Of a DNA stretch of 64,000 nucleotides, positions 37,735 through 50,599 are shown piece by piece. The DNA is from Melieria omissa (Eukaryota > Arthropoda > Insecta > Diptera > Ulidiidae). Below the pieces are notes generated by a model. The model saw only the letters and a list, made by a program, of their open reading frames with translations. It ran no database searches and had not been told where the DNA came from. The translations under genes and the position numbers were made by a program. The first letter of the stretch is position 1; the number at the start of each line of letters is the position of its first letter. The stretch is taken from contig OZ020267.1 of the NCBI GenBank assembly GCA_963971225.1, positions 110,130,163 to 110,194,162 of the forward strand, in the 5' to 3' direction.

Positions 37735-38721
37735 TGACCCCGCGAACTTTGTCTCGCACGACATTTGTTGTTTTTTTATCTATGGCGATGCAAATTGACG
37801 AAGAAAACCAACTGAAGGAAGAGGAGGAGCTACTGATTAACGCAATCAAGGCCCACAAATAAACAATGTTGCTGTTAAGTTTCAGTAAAGAAATGGACTG
37901 CGCTTGAACCGGATTTAAATTATATGGGCGGTGCCATGCCCTCTTATTCAATGCCCTCTGTCAAAAGAAAAAATGGTAGGTCCGTACTAAGTTTCATTGC
38001 TGAGCGACTTATAGTTCAGCAAAATATTTGGGTCACAAAAAATATGCCACGCCCCTTGTCCAACGCCCATAAAATCTTATCATTAGAATGACTCATCTAT
38101 GGGACGACGGGGTACTAAATTTTAAGGTTGTGCTACTTATAATTTCGAAGATATTCTATTTTAAAGATTTTGCTTGTATGGGTGGTGCCACGCCCCCTCG
38201 TCCAATACTTGCCCCATTCCCTCTGTCGAAATATATGAATAAATGGTAGGTTCGTACTAAGTTTCATTTCTGAGCGACTTATAGTTCAACAAAATATTTG
38301 GGTCGCAAAAAATGTGGCACGCCCCTTGTCCAACGCCCATAAAATCTTATCATTAGAATGACTCATCTATGGGACGACGGGGTACTAAATTTTAATGTTG
38401 TGCTACTTATAATTTCGAAGATATTCTATTTTAAAGATTTTGCTTGTATGGGTGGTGCCACGCCCCGTTGTCCAAAACCCGCCTCATTCCGTCTGTCGAG
38501 AGATATGATTACATGATAGGTTCATGCTAAGTTTCATTCCTCTGTGACTTGTAGTTCAGCAGAATAATTGGGTCACAAAAATGTTAGGGGTATACAAAAT
38601 AGTTAGTAGCCGATTCTCAGACCTACTGAATAAGCATGTCAAATTTCATAAAAATCGGTCAAGCCGTTTCGGAGGAGTACGGTAACAAACACTGTGACAC
38701 GAGAATTTTATATATAAGATC
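37735..38721. repeat. Interspersed repeat with internal 270-bp tandem units
   Basis: It starts CTAGCTGACCCCGCGAACTT and ends near GACACGAGAATTTTATATAT. The interior repeats at exactly 270 bp: AAGTTTCATT occurs at 37989, 38259 and 38529 in the same context, with GGTGGTGCCACGCCCC and CCCATAAAATCTTATC words per unit. Sequences with this 3' end are, to my knowledge, dispersed widely in insect genomes; class (LINE 3' end, SINE or Helitron-like) is not settled here. I see no clean target duplication or coding frame. Confidence 0.6.
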
Positions 38722-39372
38722 ATATTTTTATTATATTTTTATTATTATATCTTTATTATTATATTTATATTTTTTATGAGAAAATTAATTCCTGTAAAAT
38801 GACGCAAATTATAAAAAAACTTCGAGATTTTAGACAGAGAGAGAGATTTTAGAGAGGAGATTTTATTAACTTTTGGGAGGAAATTTCAGTATTTTTTTAA
38901 GATTTAAGAGAAAGTTATTTCAGGTATCTGGCAACACCAGCCGCTTAAGCAACTTAGCCGGTTATTTATTTATTTCTGTTCTATAAAAACATTCAGGAAA
39001 CTCGCATGTTTACCACAAAACTTGTTGAACCCTATTTTTCTTTTCTTTCCAACTCTCTTATTCTTTGATAGAATCTCCCTTATTTTATAGAATCTGTCTT
39101 ACCTGATAGAATTTACCTTACTTATTAATTTGTGCGTTAAAATAGGTTTTGCAGAATTCTTAGCTGTACCGAAAAACTTGTTGGAGCACATTTTTCTAGC
39201 ATCTCTTTCTTTTTCACTCTATCCTGTGATGTGACGTGAGAGTGAAGAGGAAGGCTACAAGCCATAGCACAAGCCTTCCATAGCACTTAGTCCTCAGACG
39301 CTCTCCCCTACTTTCACTCTCTACTTTGTTAGAATTAAAGCGAGTTTCCTATGTTTTGTTAATTAATTAATT

Positions 39373-39450
39373 TATTTATTTTATTTTATTTTATTTTATT
39401 TTATTTTATTTTATTTTATTTTGTTTTATTTTATTTTATTTTATTTTATT
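39373..39450. repeat. (TTTTA)n microsatellite
   Basis: About 15 units of TTTTA with one TTTTG change. It is short and simple, near the edge of the 37.0-39.5 kb repeat block. Confidence 0.9.
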
Positions 39451-39540
39451 TGTTAATTTGTTAATTTGTTCACAGATGTTCCACAAAATGTGTTGTTAGC
39501 TCTTTAACAAAAGTCGAATTGTTAAATTTGTTTGCATTTA

Positions 39541-41929
39541 TCAAGAGGTCGAATTTGCTTAGCTCATAAAAACTCTCCATGAATTTGTTTACCATTTTAA
39601 GATATGAAGGCATTCAGGTGGTGTTAGGTGTTCTATACCTTCACAAGAGATTCTATGTGAAAGTCAGAGGGCAACGGCTTTGATTTTCCTTGAAGTTTCC
39701 ACTGAGTGGATCAAATAGAAGAAGCATTGTCGACCCTTGATGTGACTGAATAAAAAGGGTAAACAGTGTTGTGGATCCAGGAGAAACGCATGTAAGCAAG
39801 TCGACGCCCGGTGAACGTTTGCCTTGAACAGTTACGATAGTTCTAGGGCTTTAATTCAAAATTAGGACTGACTCTGACTTATTCTGCTTTATTAAAATTA
39901 GAGACTTGATCTACAATAAATGAAGAAATCTGTGCGAATATATAAAAAAATCTATTTTCATTGTTACAAATGGTTCTTTATGCTTACACCTATATGTATA
40001 TACACACATATATATGTGCATACATAATTATTGTATTTACTTTCATATGTAGGCTCCAACGTTAAATGAAGACTTCAATATTTGTGTTGCAAATTGAACA
40101 AGTTGGGAAATATTTATTTAAATTTACATGTGATGACAATAATTAAATGTACATGAGCACTTATTTATTGTACATATGTATGTATCCTTGTATTTATAGT
40201 TGAATGCATTCATAGCCATATTATGTAAATACAGTTATTTTTGCTTTGAAGTGCCAATGATTTGCCAATTCGAATGTCCAACTTGCTGTTACAGATTTAA
40301 TTTGTTAGTCATTGAAAACTTGAATAAACTTGAATTAAGGTTATGGTTGGAGAAGGTTATGTGAAGGTGAAATTCGGATAATCTATATTTAAATATTTTT
40401 AAAAAGCCTAATTTTTAATTAAAATAGATTTGAGAATGTACGAATATCTCAGGTACTCAATCATCTATGGAAGGTTTAATTGATTGTTTGAATTGAACAG
40501 CCAAAAGTTTTAGTTGTTTTCATTTCAAAATAAGGACGAAGTAAGAATCTAAGAAATAACTGGTTAGAACTAACCTAAACTATGTAACATACCTGAGTCA
40601 TCTTTCTTATATAACTAACCATGTATATTTTATTAAGTACGACAATGATTTAAAACCCTACAGACTTAAGGACAACTTATTCAGAACTAATCTAAAACTG
40701 GTTAGAACTAACCGAAACTATCTTCCATACGTAAATCATCCATTCTTAGTAGTCACTTCTCAATGCTCAATCTCGATTTCATAAATTTTATGCTCACATG
40801 TTACATTTCATATCATAGAAATCGGACCGACCAATTGTTTTGACGTCTATCATACAGTGACAGATAATGTTTGGATAGTCTGTGGCCTAATAGGCTGTGG
40901 CATACTTTGAGGCGAAAAATGTCAGCAATTAATAGACAACAAACAGCAACACAAGCAACCAGATGCAATCATGTCAAAGGTGAATGCAAATTGACTATAA
41001 CAACAGCTAGAAATACAAACAACAACGACGAATGAGTGGATAAATGGATGAACATTGCGGGCGGCGCAGTGGGGCAAAGCTTGCATATTTGTATATGTGT
41101 ATGTATGTATGTATGTATGAAGTGGAGAGTGTGGGAAAACAAGAGAAATGCATTAAAACCGAAACAGTCGGAAGATGTTGCAGCATGTTGCGGCAAGCGT
41201 AGACCAGGTGAAAAAAGAAGAAGAAGACGAAGCAGCAGCAGAAAAACCATTACTCTAAACATGCGTAGTTGTATGCAAATAGAAACACACACACGTACAC
41301 TTCTATCGACTTCTGCATTGTGTGCGAGCGCGCAACGGCGCTGCACAAAGGGTCGGACCGGCTCGTTAGGCGAACTCAAGTGGCAAACCGAGCAGTGAAT
41401 GTTAAATACACACACACACAGACTGACAGGCAGGCAGTCGGATAGGCAAGCGACTGATAAACTGTCAAATTGATTCAATTTAACGCATGATAAGCGTCGC
41501 AACAGGCTCAGCAACACGACTCAGGACGCGGCGGCGACAGCAACAGCAACTGGCTACAAGTGACGCACCGAATTGCCGGTAACTGCTGTTTGCTGTTGCA
41601 GCAAATTTTCTCAATAAATATGTATTTGCATGCGGTGTGATGTCTGTCTGTGTGTGAGTGTGTTAGTGTACGTGAGCCACTGACAGCAAGTCTCAATTGA
41701 ATTACGCAGTGATAATTGAGATTGTCAGCGCTTGAATGGGTTCGGCTTAGATAGCTGATAGGTAGATACGCAGATTGTGCGCAGAGCGAGGCAGACTAAA
41801 CGCAAAGAGTATTTGAATTTTGATATTTTTAATATTTTTATTTTAATACTTTTAATATTTTTATTTTAGTATTTTACCAAGCGGCACTTTCAAGCGCTTA
41901 ACTTGTCCTAATTTTTATTGATAGATTGG
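39541..41929. other. Non-coding; (ATGT)n at about 41,100-41,119; GC-richer patch at 41,190-41,800
   Basis: No exon, RNA gene or transposon end could be supported. The 182-codon minus-strand frame over 40,969-41,517 is rich in L/S/C/H without a known domain and overlaps simple repeats, so I do not call it. Confidence 0.5.
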
Positions 41930-43080
41930 AACATCTTTTATTAGTGATGGCCAGTCATTAGTTTGTGCCAATGAATAAAAGGTTCGAATCTTGGCTAAAC
42001 TAACGAAATAGGCAGATAATTTTTTTTGCTTAGAACTAGAACTTTCGGCTTCAACGTCTTCAGTTCAACTTTCCTCATGCGCCTCGGTTCAACTAACGAA
42101 AAAGGCAGACAACTTTTCTCAGTCCATCACTGAAAAGTCCAGCCTATCTAATCTTCCTTAAAGGCCCAGATAGAGCCATTTTGACTCTCATGTTTTCTGC
42201 TGAATTTTTTTATTTTACTGAGTGAATATGAATACATAAACATCGAATTTGAATTATTAAAAAAACAACCTTTGTGAGTGTCAGGGACTCATTGGCTTGC
42301 GCCTTAGACCACATGTCAGTGAATGAAGTATTCAAATTTTGGCTCAATTAATGAAAAAGACAATTTTCCTTTAACCCATTGCTGCCTAATGGGTAAAATT
42401 TTACCCATGAAAATTAATTTTTTTTTTAAATCACAAAAAGTCAATGTTCCAGATCTTTCAAAACCATTGATAGGGATAGTTAGGGTAAAGATGGAACTAC
42501 CTTAACATAGTGAAGGTCACCCTAAAATTTCGCCATCTAGCTAGAGTTACCGGACTCCAAAAATTTGGAATTTTTCGGAGGTGGAAAATGTGGCGAAACG
42601 TAGTGGCCTTAGAACTTAACAAAAATTTGCCTCCTAACTCACCTGTAAAAAATACAACTTTCGTTCACGTGTTTAGCTGATCACTTCACAAAGTATGGAA
42701 AAATGCTACCATTGCTGCGTAATGGGTACAAAATACCTAATGAATATCTCAGCAACGTGAAGAGATATAAATTTTGTTTCTGATCATTTTGGGTCACTTC
42801 TAGGTCATGTATGACATTTTATCAAAATCGTATGGGCGGAACTGGTACCCGGCAGCAATGGGTTACTGCCCCGAAGGAGTAATTTAGTCTGTCATATTTC
42901 TGGCTTTTTTTGTTTTACTGAATTTCAAATAGCAATCGTGACTAATTACACAGAGAAATACCATCAAAATTTAACTTTTCAAACTGTTGTGAGTGGCTCA
43001 TTGGATTCTGACCATAAATTAGTGAATAAAGAGTTCGAATCTCGTTTCAAATGATGTTAAAGGCAAATACCTTTTTTGTG
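41930..43080. repeat. Degenerate tandem block with GTTCGAATCTTGGCTCAA anchor
   Basis: Three related units lie near 41,945-42,060, 42,290-42,370 and 43,000-43,070. Each has CATTGG/GTCATTAG, GTGAATGAA, then a TTCGAATCT-type word and AACGAAAAAGGCA. A 488-bp MITE interrupts the block between units 2 and 3. The TTCGAATC word resembles a tRNA B box but no tRNA fold is seen. Confidence 0.6.
42375..42862 (+). mobile_element. 488-bp piggyBac-like MITE, copy 1
   Basis: The ends are CCCATTGCTGCC in inverted orientation, flanked by TTAA on the left (42371-42374) and TTAC on the right (a one-base decay of TTAA). The left end continues into a small palindrome, AATGGGTAAAATTTTACCCA. A second copy of exactly the same length occurs in reverse orientation at 59526-60013. 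No protein is encoded; a piggyBac-type transposase in trans is the likely mover. Confidence 0.85.
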
Positions 43081-43799
43081 CTGAATACTAGAATACTCTA
43101 CCAATCCAACCTAAATTTAACCCGAATGTGCCGAATTAATTTTTATTTCGAATTTTGCAATAACCCTTTTGGACGATTTAATATAAAGTATAATAAAACA
43201 AATTTTTTTAAGTGTTACCATATGGTCGCGTTAGGCGCTACCGAGTTAAAGCTCAGATGGAGTTAATATTTTTGACTTAAATTTTGTTTTATTGATTTTT
43301 AAATAGCTTGGAATCTGTTATAAGAAAAAAATTTAATATATTTCCGTAGACATTCTAGAAATGCATAACCTCACTTACTTTTGATGGGACAAAGAAAGAA
43401 CGCTTCTTAAAATAAAAAAAATCCAGGAACATACTTTCACATACTTTTTAGATATTTTCCTCAAAGTTTTGCCAATTTTCAGATTTTTAATTTAGAAAAA
43501 TATTTTGAATCAAAAGTGAAGTAAAAGCCTACGCTTTGCAAATTTTAAGAAAACGTTAAAATCGAAAATTTCCACATTATTTTTTATACTATATTGAAAG
43601 TTTAAGCAACATCTTGGTAACCATGTATTTTTAAAATTTTTTTTACTCAATAGACTAAAAAACAGAAAATTTGAGATTACATTTTTTTGAGAAAAAAGTT
43701 TCAACTTTGAGCAGCTTTTGCACAGACACTAATTGATTTTTTGCACAGATTTTTTTGGGATTTTCTTAGTTAGAGTTTTTTCTTTCAAATGACATCAAA

Positions 43800-44115
43800 A
43801 TCGTTAAATTTTTAGACCATAAATTTTTGGTATTTTTGTCTATGGAACGAATCACTGTGCAATGCCTGAAATGAGCTCTGCTGACACCTATGATTGGCTC
43901 AGGTCCATAGGGTCGATTTGCCGCCCCTTCCTTTGCCAATCTGTCCGCTTCCTCATTTCCATCGTGCCCACAGTGCGCAGGAACCCAGTGTATTATCACC
44001 CGGTTATCCTTGGAAATGTCTTGGAGAACATTTGCTGTCTCCCAGACTAGTTTGGAGTCAAACGTCGTCGAGCTCAAAGCTTTTATTGCAGCCTGGCTGT
44101 TCTCTTTAGTCAGTT
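43800..44115 (-). pseudogene. RNase H fragment of a LOA/R1-type non-LTR retrotransposon
   Basis: Minus-strand translation shows NSQAAIKALSS (the usual second acidic position of the family is replaced by Asn or lost upstream), followed by VIIHWVPAHCGHDGNEEAD and RLAKEGAA, the conserved C-terminal RNase H signature WVPGHxGxxGNExAD. Sequence on both sides does not continue as endonuclease, RT or tail, so this is an isolated remnant. RNase H would remove RNA from the RNA:DNA hybrid in an intact element. It differs from the 51.4-52.3 kb LINE fragment and is probably a separate family. Confidence 0.75.
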
Positions 44116-47100
44116 CGTCTTTTTTTTATTTGCTCACACACTTTTGTATAAAAAAGGCCCAAATTACCCACTTTTGGTCCAAATGCAACAAAAGTGGTAA
44201 CTTTTCTTACAATACTAAACACATTTTCACTACACTTAAATTAAATACAATCAAATATTCAAAATTCAAACTCACCCTTTGAGTTTAAGTTTGTGTTGGG
44301 AAAATCAAACTCAACATAGAAGTTTTTTATTGTAAGCAAAAAAATATAAGAAAAACAACTCAACAATTGCACCAAACAGCCCAGAAATGAACTCTTTCTA
44401 TCATGAAATCTTTGCCAAATTCAAAAAGAAATATCATTCACTAAATGACCCAACAAATATTATTTTCTGTTCTGCGATCCTTGCTAATACGCAAAATCAA
44501 CACAAAATCCTTTGCCTTGTAATCCAAAGCAAAACTGCTAAACGCCATTTTTGTTTTTTTTTCACAATAGAATAAAATTTCCCCTTGTATTACTTCAGCT
44601 TCATTTAATTAAAGCAACTTTAGTGCGGCTTTAATAATTAGAGAGGAACACACAATGTACGCAACAGGATTCTACCGAAAAGGCGTAAATCAATATTTGC
44701 ATTGTTCTATGCTCAATGCTTCTTCCTGCGTTACACGCGCAACCCTACCGGTTTTACACAACACAACTTAACTCAACATTCAACGCATTCAACTATCAAT
44801 TTCAATTTCATAGCCAAATTGCATAAAATTTGAACTGACTGCCAACTCGTTTGTGAATCCCCCACAGAGAATTTCCGGCCCTTCGGGGTACTTTAGGGTC
44901 GCACAACTTTATTAGGTAACGTAGCGCTCGGTGCAGTCGCGAGCGACAGTTGCGCAGCCTCAGTGCGCAGCTTGACACAAATTTGACGACGGCTTAAACG
45001 ATTAAATCACACACACACACACAGATGTTCCAGTGTGTGTGTATGTTGTTGTCGTTGCTAGCAACCATTACCTACCCCATAATTCAGGCTTTACCTATAA
45101 ACTCGCAACTCGCGCATGCATTTAGTGTCCTTTCGTGCCTTGCCGCTTCCCGCACTGAAACTGCAGCGAGGTGTGCGAGTATCGCCCGTTTTTGGTTCAG
45201 CGCACTTTTTATTTCGAAAATTGCCCCCAGAAGTGGCAAATGCGATTTCCGCTGGCATTATGAAATTGTTTTGTTGTTGTGTGCATCGCATTCCTCAAAC
45301 CTTACTAGGGGCGGACCCTTCTGTGCGCTCGTCAGGTCTTTATTTTCTTTGTGTTGATTTTTTTGTTGTTGTCAGCATTGCTAAATTCATTTTTTTTTTG
45401 CTTTTTAATAAAAGTCATAATCATAAAAATAAACAAACATTTGTGCAAATTGTTATCGCTTTACACACAAACTCAGCGCAAACGCACAGCAAAGCGTGTT
45501 ACTTCTCTTTCTTCATCTCTCTCTCTTTCACTCACTGCCTGGCACGTTTGATTTATCTTGTCTACGATTCTAATTTTCATAATGATTTTCAACAATTCTA
45601 ACTGTTATGAACATGTGCAGTTATGTTGAAATTTTTGTTATTGTATTTGTTGTTGGCATTGTTCGCATACATGCAAAGGATTTGTTACTAATAAGCGGCC
45701 CTAATTTAGCGCACGTTGTGTGCACTCAAACTGTGCATGCTTGTTGTTGCATTTTTCCATGCAAATATGTTGCAATATATACACACATATATAGTGTATG
45801 TATGCGTGTATATAAATGTATGTTAGTCTCTATTAATTATTAGGATTATTTGCATGTTTTCCGGTGGCCCCCAATGCAACGACCGGAAATTGTTGGTTAA
45901 AATTTTTCATGCGGAAATCACTTAAATTTAGTTTAATCCGCTCCTAACCAAAATGACAAGCATATTTTCATGCGTTTTTTGCAATGCACTTATTAAAAGT
46001 GATTTAATTTTATGAAAAAAAAAGATTTAATTGAAGGTATTAAGTAGAAGTACTTAAAAAAATCAATAAATTTCTCTACAAATGATTATTCCACATAACT
46101 TCAAAAGCACATTTAGTAAAACAACAACAACAATCATCACATTGCCACAAATGCCATTTGAACATTCGCTGCAACTTTCAATTTTCCACAAATGCACACA
46201 CCTGAGTCCGCTGTGCGTGTGTGTGTGTGTGTGTGACGCTTAGCTGCCAGAAGGGTCAAGGTGGCTGCCACTATATCCACTTTTTGTGCCCCTTTGGCCC
46301 TCAGCGGCATATTAATGCCCATTGCACACACATATAGAGAACTACAAAGCCATTGGGACTGCAGTCAACTGGCAGCAAGTGCAATAGCGGAGAGTAAGAG
46401 AGATAGAGATTTCAAGGATCATTGACCGCAGCTGACATCTGCTTTCATTCACGCGCACCGCACACAACACACACACACACACAGATACACTTATAGTATC
46501 GATGGCAGCCTTAACACAGTCGAATAAATTGAAATTGATGTGCATAGCAAAAATTGCGCCTGTCAGCCTGTCGATTGTGCCGCCTAATTCCCCTCGCCCA
46601 TCCACCCACAACATTCATGCGAGTTGCTGTCTGTGTTGTCACTGTGGCTGCGGCCGCATTCGCTGTCACCGTTGTCACTTCTTCCAATCCCCTCCAACTC
46701 TCCTCTCTTTTACAATGCTCTGTGTTCGGTTTAAACGCGTCGAATTGTTGTTGTTGTAAACGCACTTGATGGAAACATTTATTTTTCACTTTGTGCATTT
46801 ACACGAAACAGTTGGCAAATATAAACTGCGAACGATCCTGTAGGAATCGCATCTGTGCAAAATGTGAATGGATTAAAATTTTACAAAATGAAGCAATGCG
46901 GCCTTGGTTGTATGATAAATGCAGCAACAACAAGTGGTTTATAGAATGTGCAGTGTACGGAAAATATAACCAAACAGTTTTACTGATCAAAACTGAAGAA
47001 ACTGCCTCACACTATGTTTTAATTAAAGATGAAATACGTATTGTAACATTTAGTGGGGTTTATTCAAAACTGATATTGAAAATTTTACTCATATTTCGGT

Positions 47101-47222
47101 GACATATTGCACACTAAATACAAAAGAATTACAACTCAAAAATCAAAAATTTTCAATAAAGGTGAAAAACCTAAAAACAAATAACGGTATTCATGATACA
47201 AACTTTTATATATTTTTAAACT
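44116..47222. other. Non-coding; possible regulatory GC-rich patch at 44,870-45,010
   Basis: The patch around 44,920-44,985 is GC-rich with repeated TGCGCAG and CTCAGTGCG words, reminiscent of an initiator region, but no start site can be assigned. (CA)n runs lie near 45,010-45,023 and 46,465-46,482, and a (TG)n run near 46,218-46,235. No coding frame is convincing. Confidence 0.4.
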
Positions 47223-47224
47223 TA

Positions 47225-48490
47225 CCAGGTATATCAGTATGAAGTGAGCCTTTTTTGCGAAAATAAAACACTAATTTTTAATGGGAAAGTAAAAAACATT
47301 TTATTCAAAGTATTGGCCATTGCTAGCCACACATTTTGTCCATCTTTCAGGCAATTTGTGGACACCGCGCCACTAGAATTGTTTGTCTTTTGAAGCAAAC
47401 CAATCAGACACCCAATTTTCGAGTTCTTCGTAGGAATCGAAGTGCTGCTCAGCCAATGCGTGTTCAATCGATGAAAAGAAATGGTAGTCGGAAGGAGCCA
47501 AGTGTGGTAAATACGGTGGGTGAGGTAGGAGCTACCAGCCAAGTGCTTTGATTGGATTCTGAACCGGTCTTGCTTTGTGTGCAGGTGCATTGCCATGGAG
47601 CAAAATTACCTTGCCGTGTCTTCTGGCCCATTCTGGTCGTTTTTCGATCAATGCATGGTTCAAATTGATCATTTGTTGTCGGTAGCTATCAGCATTAACG
47701 GTTTCGCCAAGTTTTAACAACTCGTAATACACCACGTCACTCTAGTCCCACCAAACACACAGCATTGTTTTCTTGCCGCATCGATCTGCAGTCGAGTTGA
47801 AGGTTGTCCCGGATTAACCCATGATTTTTTCCGTTTAGGGTTCTTGAAATAGATCCATTTTTAATCGCCAGTAACAATTCGATGCAAAATTGATTTTCTT
47901 TCGTGTCTTTGAAGCAAAATTTCACAAGTGTTTTTCGATTTTCCATCTGCCTTTCATTCAATTCATGTGGCACCCATTTTTCACACTTTTGTATCCTGCC
48001 CATAGCTTTTAAACGGACAGAAATTGTTGCTTGTGCAACATTTAACATTTCTGCCATTTGCTTTTGAGTCAAAGTGTCATCTTTTTCCAATATCGTTTGC
48101 AATTCGGCGTCTTCAAACTTTTTTGGTTGCCCTCCACGTTCTTCATTGCTCACATCAAAATCATTATTTCCGAACTGTTAAAACCATCTTTTGCATGTTG
48201 CCTCGACCATATGCCTCGACAAGCATTCGATGCAACTCTGCAGCACTTTTTTTTTCAAATAAAAACAAAAAAATTAATGCTTTCCGCAAATCATCACTAT
48301 CTCGTACAAAATTCGACATTTTTAACACGATGCAAAAATATGTTGCTATTTGTTCAATGACTTGATGTATACTAAATATGCTTGACAGATGTCATAGCAA
48401 CAAAACAAAAAAAATTAAGGCTCGTTCACAACAAATATTCCCTATCGAGACATTTGTATCTTGAGGCTCACTTCATACTGATATACCTGG
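47225..48490 (-). mobile_element. Full-length but decayed mariner element
   Basis: TA (47223-47224, 48491-48492) flanks inverted ends starting CCAGGTATATCAGTATGAAG, identical over about 27 bp. The 1266-bp length matches complete mariners. It has its own end sequence and protein, unrelated in detail to the mariners at 5.3 and 35.5 kb. The transposase frame is broken in several places, so the element is dead. Confidence 0.92.
47301..48319 (-). pseudogene. Mariner transposase (DD34D), several frameshifts and stops, catalytic Asp lost
   Basis: From the ATG at 48319 the N-terminal helix-turn-helix part reads FVRDSDDLRKALIF and EKKSAAELHRMLVEAYG, then shifts frame. The next open part (48153-47737) contains the second helix-turn-helix, KQMAEMLNVAQATISVRLKA, and shifts again before the first catalytic site. 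A third part reads YYELLKLGETVNADSYRQQ and HGKVILLHGNAPAH: the second catalytic Asp of HDN is Gly here. A TAG replaces a codon after KALGW, then the frame continues through LAPSDYH (third Asp, correct spacing of 34), with another TAG before the final stop at 47301. This is a non-functional copy. Confidence 0.9.
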
Positions 48491-48492
48491 TA

Positions 48493-49680
48493 TATACGCT
48501 TCCTCTCAAAATTATAACCTCACTCGATTTTTACTAATATCTTTTGTTGTGGGTATCAGAACATGTTTCTACTTTTACTGTTAGATAAGTGGGTTGACAA
48601 CAATTGTTGCATCATTACAGTATTTTTCCAGTTAAGAATTATTCCTGTTAAAGATTTTTCCAGTAAAAAATTTCGAAAGGATCTAGAAATATAGACTGTG
48701 AATTAAGTTAAGGAAAACAATTTCGATTTTCAAACCTTGTGACTCTTTTGTACTTAATGTGCAATATAAAAACCATTCGTTTTCGTTTAAACCAACAAGG
48801 ACCTTCCGATAATTCGCAACATACTGTCAAGGAGTCTTAACTTTAAAAGTTATTTACATGAAATTTAAAAGCAGTATAGATGTTTGAATGCTTTCTCACC
48901 AGAAGTCACTTATATAAATTTAGCTCTCACGGTTTCCAGGATATTCAAGGATAAAAATTTAATTGAGGTCCTTCATATCCTTTTTCATAAAATTTTTCCA
49001 AAAAGGATATTGGGTCATCGACTTCATATTATTAGCTTTCATTTGACGTAAAAATTTTTCCTTTCTGACATTTGAGTCAAGAGATATGATGTTTTAAAAG
49101 TTTCGGGAAGGGGCATTAAGCCGCCATCTTTAAACTGTATTTAAAAAAAAACTCGAACATCGCGGGAAAAATCCCTTGGCACTTTTTCATCTACTGAGGT
49201 CCTCTATCGAATGAGATGGGTTTGACCTTGTCCCTTTTTTTAGTGTTGCACTGTGTTATCGGACTTAATTTCACTTTCATTTTTAACAACGTTTAATTGT
49301 GACAATTATCAGACAATTAAATTTGGCATAAGCAAAAAGATAAAATTTGGAAAAAATCTAATTTATAATTCTTTATGAAATTGTAACCTTCGACTTTGAT
49401 AGAAAGAAAAAGGAAAAAATTTATAACATGTTGAATGTGATTTGGTTCTCTTTTTCTCTTAATTCACATAGCTTGGTAGTATAGGGCCTCAACAAGGCTT
49501 TTCCATTAGGAAGTGTTGTTTTTGCAGCTGGTTCGCGTCCCTGGGGTCTGTTCCCCTGGGGGGTTTCAGTCCAGCACCATTCTTATAATGCTGAATGGTA
49601 GTTTTCTCAGCGTGTGATCTATCCATTGCCATTTTCTTCACGCGACAGATCCCAGAGATCATCTTTTTCGTTTTGTATTC
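48493..49680. other. Non-coding, nothing recognised
   Basis: AT-rich sequence without coding frames. A small palindromic patch with repeated CCCCTGGGG lies near 49,540-49,565. Confidence 0.5.
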
Positions 49681-49689
49681 GTATACTGC

Positions 49690-50150
49690 TTATGAGTACC
49701 TCTGTGTGATGTCGTACAAGACCAGCCAAGTTATGATCTATAACTTAAATTTCAACTCGACTAAATTTGATGCTTTGTAGGAAAAAAATACGAAGGAAAA
49801 ATTAATATAAAAAAACATTCCGTGCATGATCTGCAACTCCTGAGAAATGAAAGTAGATTTATTTTTTTGATTTTATTTTATGCTTCATTAGAAAACTGGA
49901 AAGGAAACAACTTAAAATATTCCCCATATGATCTACAACTTCTGATGAAAATAGCTCTCTAGACTTGTATAAAAATTTACCCTAAACATGTCTCGAACTC
50001 CATTCAATGCTTTGTAAAAACCAATGGAAAGGACAAATTTGATCAAATTTTCTTTACAAACTGTTATTCCTTATGAAAGTAGCTCTCCAGATTTGTATAA
50101 AAATTCACCCTGAATATTATCCAAAACTACATTTGATGCTCTGTAGTATC
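49690..50150. repeat. Short degenerate tandem block, about 128-bp period
   Basis: AGCTCTCTAGACTTGTATAA at 49953 recurs as AGCTCTCCAGATTTGTATAA at 50081, and further related words (AATTTGATGCTTTGTAG, GGAAAGGACAA) run across the segment. About three diverged units; non-coding. Confidence 0.65.
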
Positions 50151-50599
50151 TTCTCAAATTGCTATCCTTTTCCGTTCATTTTTATTGTTGTCATTTATAA
50201 AAATAACATATGTACATTCATATAAATATCTCAATTTCCACAATTATTCAAACAGCTCGATTCGTGCAGCCCAAATGGTTACTGAAAGGGTGTGCAGTTT
50301 GTTGTTGTTGCAGTTATTTGCTTTTAATTTCACTGATGGCCCAATAAAGTGTTGCCAAATGCATTTGTGCCGCTTTTCAGCACAGAACACATTATTCACC
50401 CTAACTCTACTTTATTTTTATTTATTTTTTTGCCAACGTTTGTCTGATTGTTTTGTCATTTGATATGCTCAGTTTTTCATTTGTCACTTTGGCAAATATT
50501 ATTTCGCATAGCCAACAATTGTTGTCGCTATTAATTTGGTATCATTTTGAGGGCAGGATTCTGTTTCAGTTAGAGTGCTAAGAGTAAAGAAACAAAATG

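Larger units (their letters stand above)
37010..39540. repeat. Degenerate tandem block with TTATTTNTGCTCG...AAACTTGTTGGAC anchor
   Basis: Related units start near 37,018, 37,182 and 37,350, and again with lower similarity near 38,955 and 39,125. They share a CATTTATTTNTGCT word, a GTGTCAGGTGTA word, AAAACTTGTTGGA and ACAAGGGATCAG. Spacing is about 165 bp. An interspersed repeat at 37,735-38,721 interrupts the block, and a (TTTTA)n tract lies near its right edge. Confidence 0.65.

Noticed and set aside
40969..41517. 182-codon minus-strand frame
   Set aside because: L/S/C/H-rich without a domain, overlaps CA and ATGT repeats, and no splice or promoter context was found.
41968..42000. tRNA B-box-like word GGTTCGAATCTTGG
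   Set aside because: No matching A box at proper spacing and no acceptor-stem pairing; the word is part of a degenerate tandem unit repeated at about 42,330 and 43,030.
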